Shown: piece after piece, positions 5,497 through 6,501 of the stretch
Layout of the letters: each line of letters opens with the position of its first letter
Position numbering within the stretch: the stretch's first letter is position 1
Assembly: GCA_029065305.1 (NCBI GenBank)
Contig: JAIEIQ010000210.1
Coordinates: forward strand, 1 to 6,501
Reading direction: 5' to 3'
DNA length: 6,501 nucleotides
Source of the DNA: Oscillospiraceae bacterium
GTDB lineage: Bacteria > Bacillota > Clostridia > Oscillospirales > Oscillospiraceae
Made by a program: the position numbers and the translations under genes
The notes under the pieces: model-generated
The model's database searches: none
Seen by the model: only the letters and a program-made list of their open reading frames with translations
What the model was told of the DNA's origin: nothing

Positions 5497-6393
5497 ATGA
5501 AAAACGCATCCACAAACGCGGCCTCCGAGGGAAACGGGTACAAAAAGCGCAGCCAGCTCGGCTCGGTCTGCCGCCGCTTCGCCAAGAGCCGCACCGCCAT
5601 GGCCGGACTGCTGATTCTGGCGCTTCTGGTGCTTATCGCGGCCTGCTGTCCCCTGTTTCTGAACTATACCCAGGATGTTGTCGGCCAAAACATCCGCCAG
5701 CGGCTCCAGCCCCCCTGCCTGGCCCACCCCTTCGGCACCGACCAGTACGGCCGGGATGTGCTGGCCCGGGTCCTCTGGGGCACCCGGATCTCCCTGTCCG
5801 CGTCCCTGGTGATTATCACTGCCGCCACTGTTTTCGGCGCTCTCTTTGGGGCCCTGTCCGCCTACTACGGCGGGCGGGTGGACAACCTCATCATGCGGGT
5901 GATGGACGTCTTCTACGCCCTGCCCTTCAACCTCATGGCTATCTGCATTGTGGCCTCTCTGGGCAACGGGATCTTCAACCTGGGCCTGGCCTGCGTTATC
6001 GGGGTGATCCCCGGGTTTACCCGGGTGTTTCGGGCGGCAATCCTGCCCATCCGGAACCAGGAGTACATTGAGGCGGCCCGGGCCTGCAACACCACGGATT
6101 GGCGCATTCTCACCAAGCACATCCTCCCCAACGCCCTGGGCCCCATCATCGTCCAGGCGACGCTGAACCTGGCTATTACCATTCTGGCTATCGCGGGGCT
6201 GAGCTTCATCGGCCTGGGCATCCAGGCCCCCACGCCGGAGTGGGGCGCCATGCTCTCCGAGGGCCGGGAGCAGATGCGCAACTACCCCTATCTGGTGATC
6301 TTCCCCGGTCTGGCTATCATGGTGTCGGCCATGTCCCTGAACCTGATCGGCGACGGTCTTCGGGATGCGCTGGACCCCAAGCTGAAGAACTGA
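5497..6393 (+). CDS. ABC transporter permease, DppC/OppC family
   Basis: Second membrane subunit, 298 residues, expected to form a heterodimer with the preceding DppB-type protein. A polar 30-residue N-terminus (rich in Asn, Ser, Lys and Arg) precedes helix 1 (about 35-55). The family hallmark HPFGTDQYGRDVLARVLWG lies at 77-95. The EAA coupling loop is EYIEAARACNTTDWRIL (189-205), then HILPNALGPII. GLSFIGLGIQAPTPEWGAML (234-253) and the end GDGLRDALDPKLKN are standard DppC features. The ATG at 5497 is 3 bases after the upstream stop; GAGG at 5484-5487, inside the end of the previous gene, is its ribosome-binding site, 9 bases before the ATG, so the two are translationally coupled. No missing motifs or frameshift seen. 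Confidence 0.95.
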   Translation: MKNASTNAASEGNGYKKRSQLGSVCRRFAKSRTAMAGLLILALLVLIAACCPLFLNYTQDVVGQNIRQRLQPPCLAHPFGTDQYGRDVLARVLWGTRISLSASLVIITAATVFGALFGALSAYYGGRVDNLIMRVMDVFYALPFNLMAICIVASLGNGIFNLGLACVIGVIPGFTRVFRAAILPIRNQEYIEAARACNTTDWRILTKHILPNALGPIIVQATLNLAITILAIAGLSFIGLGIQAPTPEWGAMLSEGREQMRNYPYLVIFPGLAIMVSAMSLNLIGDGLRDALDPKLKN

Positions 6394-6406
6394 GGAGGGA
6401 GGAGCC

Positions 6407-6501
6407 ATGAGCGAGACAACACTGTTGGAGATCAGGGATCTCAGCGTGGAGTACCACACCGACGAGCTGACGGTGAAGGCCGTCAGCCACGTGGATTTGC
6501 T
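6407..6501 (+). CDS. ABC transporter ATP-binding protein, probable DppD/OppD type (3' truncated)
   Basis: Only the first 31 codons are present and the frame is open to the window edge. The start MSETTLLEIRDLSVEYHT, then VKAVSHVDL, matches the opening of peptide-importer ATPases (LLEIRDLSVEY... followed by ...AVxxVxL), in which the first conserved strand precedes the Walker A loop; the Walker A itself is beyond the window. Two overlapping GGAGG sites (6394-6398 and 6398-6402) precede the ATG by 8 and 4 bases. It follows the DppC-type gene by 13 bases, so it belongs to the same operon. A second ATPase and a substrate-binding protein are expected downstream but are not visible. Confidence 0.85.
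   Translation, partial: MSETTLLEIRDLSVEYHTDELTVKAVSHVDL

Noticed and set aside
5125..6459. 444-codon open frame on the - strand opposite the permeases
   Set aside because: The + strand carries complete DppB/DppC motifs; the antisense product is Gly/His/Gln-rich with no recognisable domain.

Overview
The window comes from a GC-rich genome with Firmicutes-type expression signals: strong GGAGG ribosome-binding sites, GTG as well as ATG starts, and TTGACA-17-TATAAT-like promoters. Together with the gene content (VanS/VanY-like envelope genes, TetR control, a Dpp/Opp-type ABC importer), this suggests a high-GC Clostridia lineage, perhaps an Oscillospiraceae-like gut anaerobe. The taxonomic guess is inference only.

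Left block (1-2420, + strand). This is the end of an operon. It holds the ATP-binding end of a sensor histidine kinase (cut by the window edge), a one-pass membrane protein of unknown family whose start overlaps the kinase, and a membrane-anchored VanY-type (M15B) D,D-carboxypeptidase. A perfect 16-bp hairpin at 2384-2420 closes it. The likely theme is cell-envelope sensing with peptidoglycan trimming as output.

Right block (2438-6501). A two-domain cupin protein and a TetR-family regulator lie on the - strand. Divergent from the regulator, on the + strand, are two DppB/DppC-type permeases and the first 31 codons of what is probably the DppD-type ATPase; the operon runs off the window.

The most interesting structure is regulatory. 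Three copies of a 14-bp near-palindrome, TTGAACnnGTTCG(A/T), occur in this window only at the key control points: at the predicted transcription start of the cupin gene, inside the spacer of the transporter promoter, and just downstream of the transporter's start. They are the natural candidates for the operator of the adjacent TetR protein. This would make cupin, regulator and importer one small regulon, probably for uptake and processing of a ligand that cannot be named from the sequence. The divergent regulator and transporter promoters may also share their -35 bases.

Five protein starts were placed by ribosome-binding site rather than by longest reading frame. No tRNA, rRNA, CRISPR array, insertion sequence or phage signal was seen.
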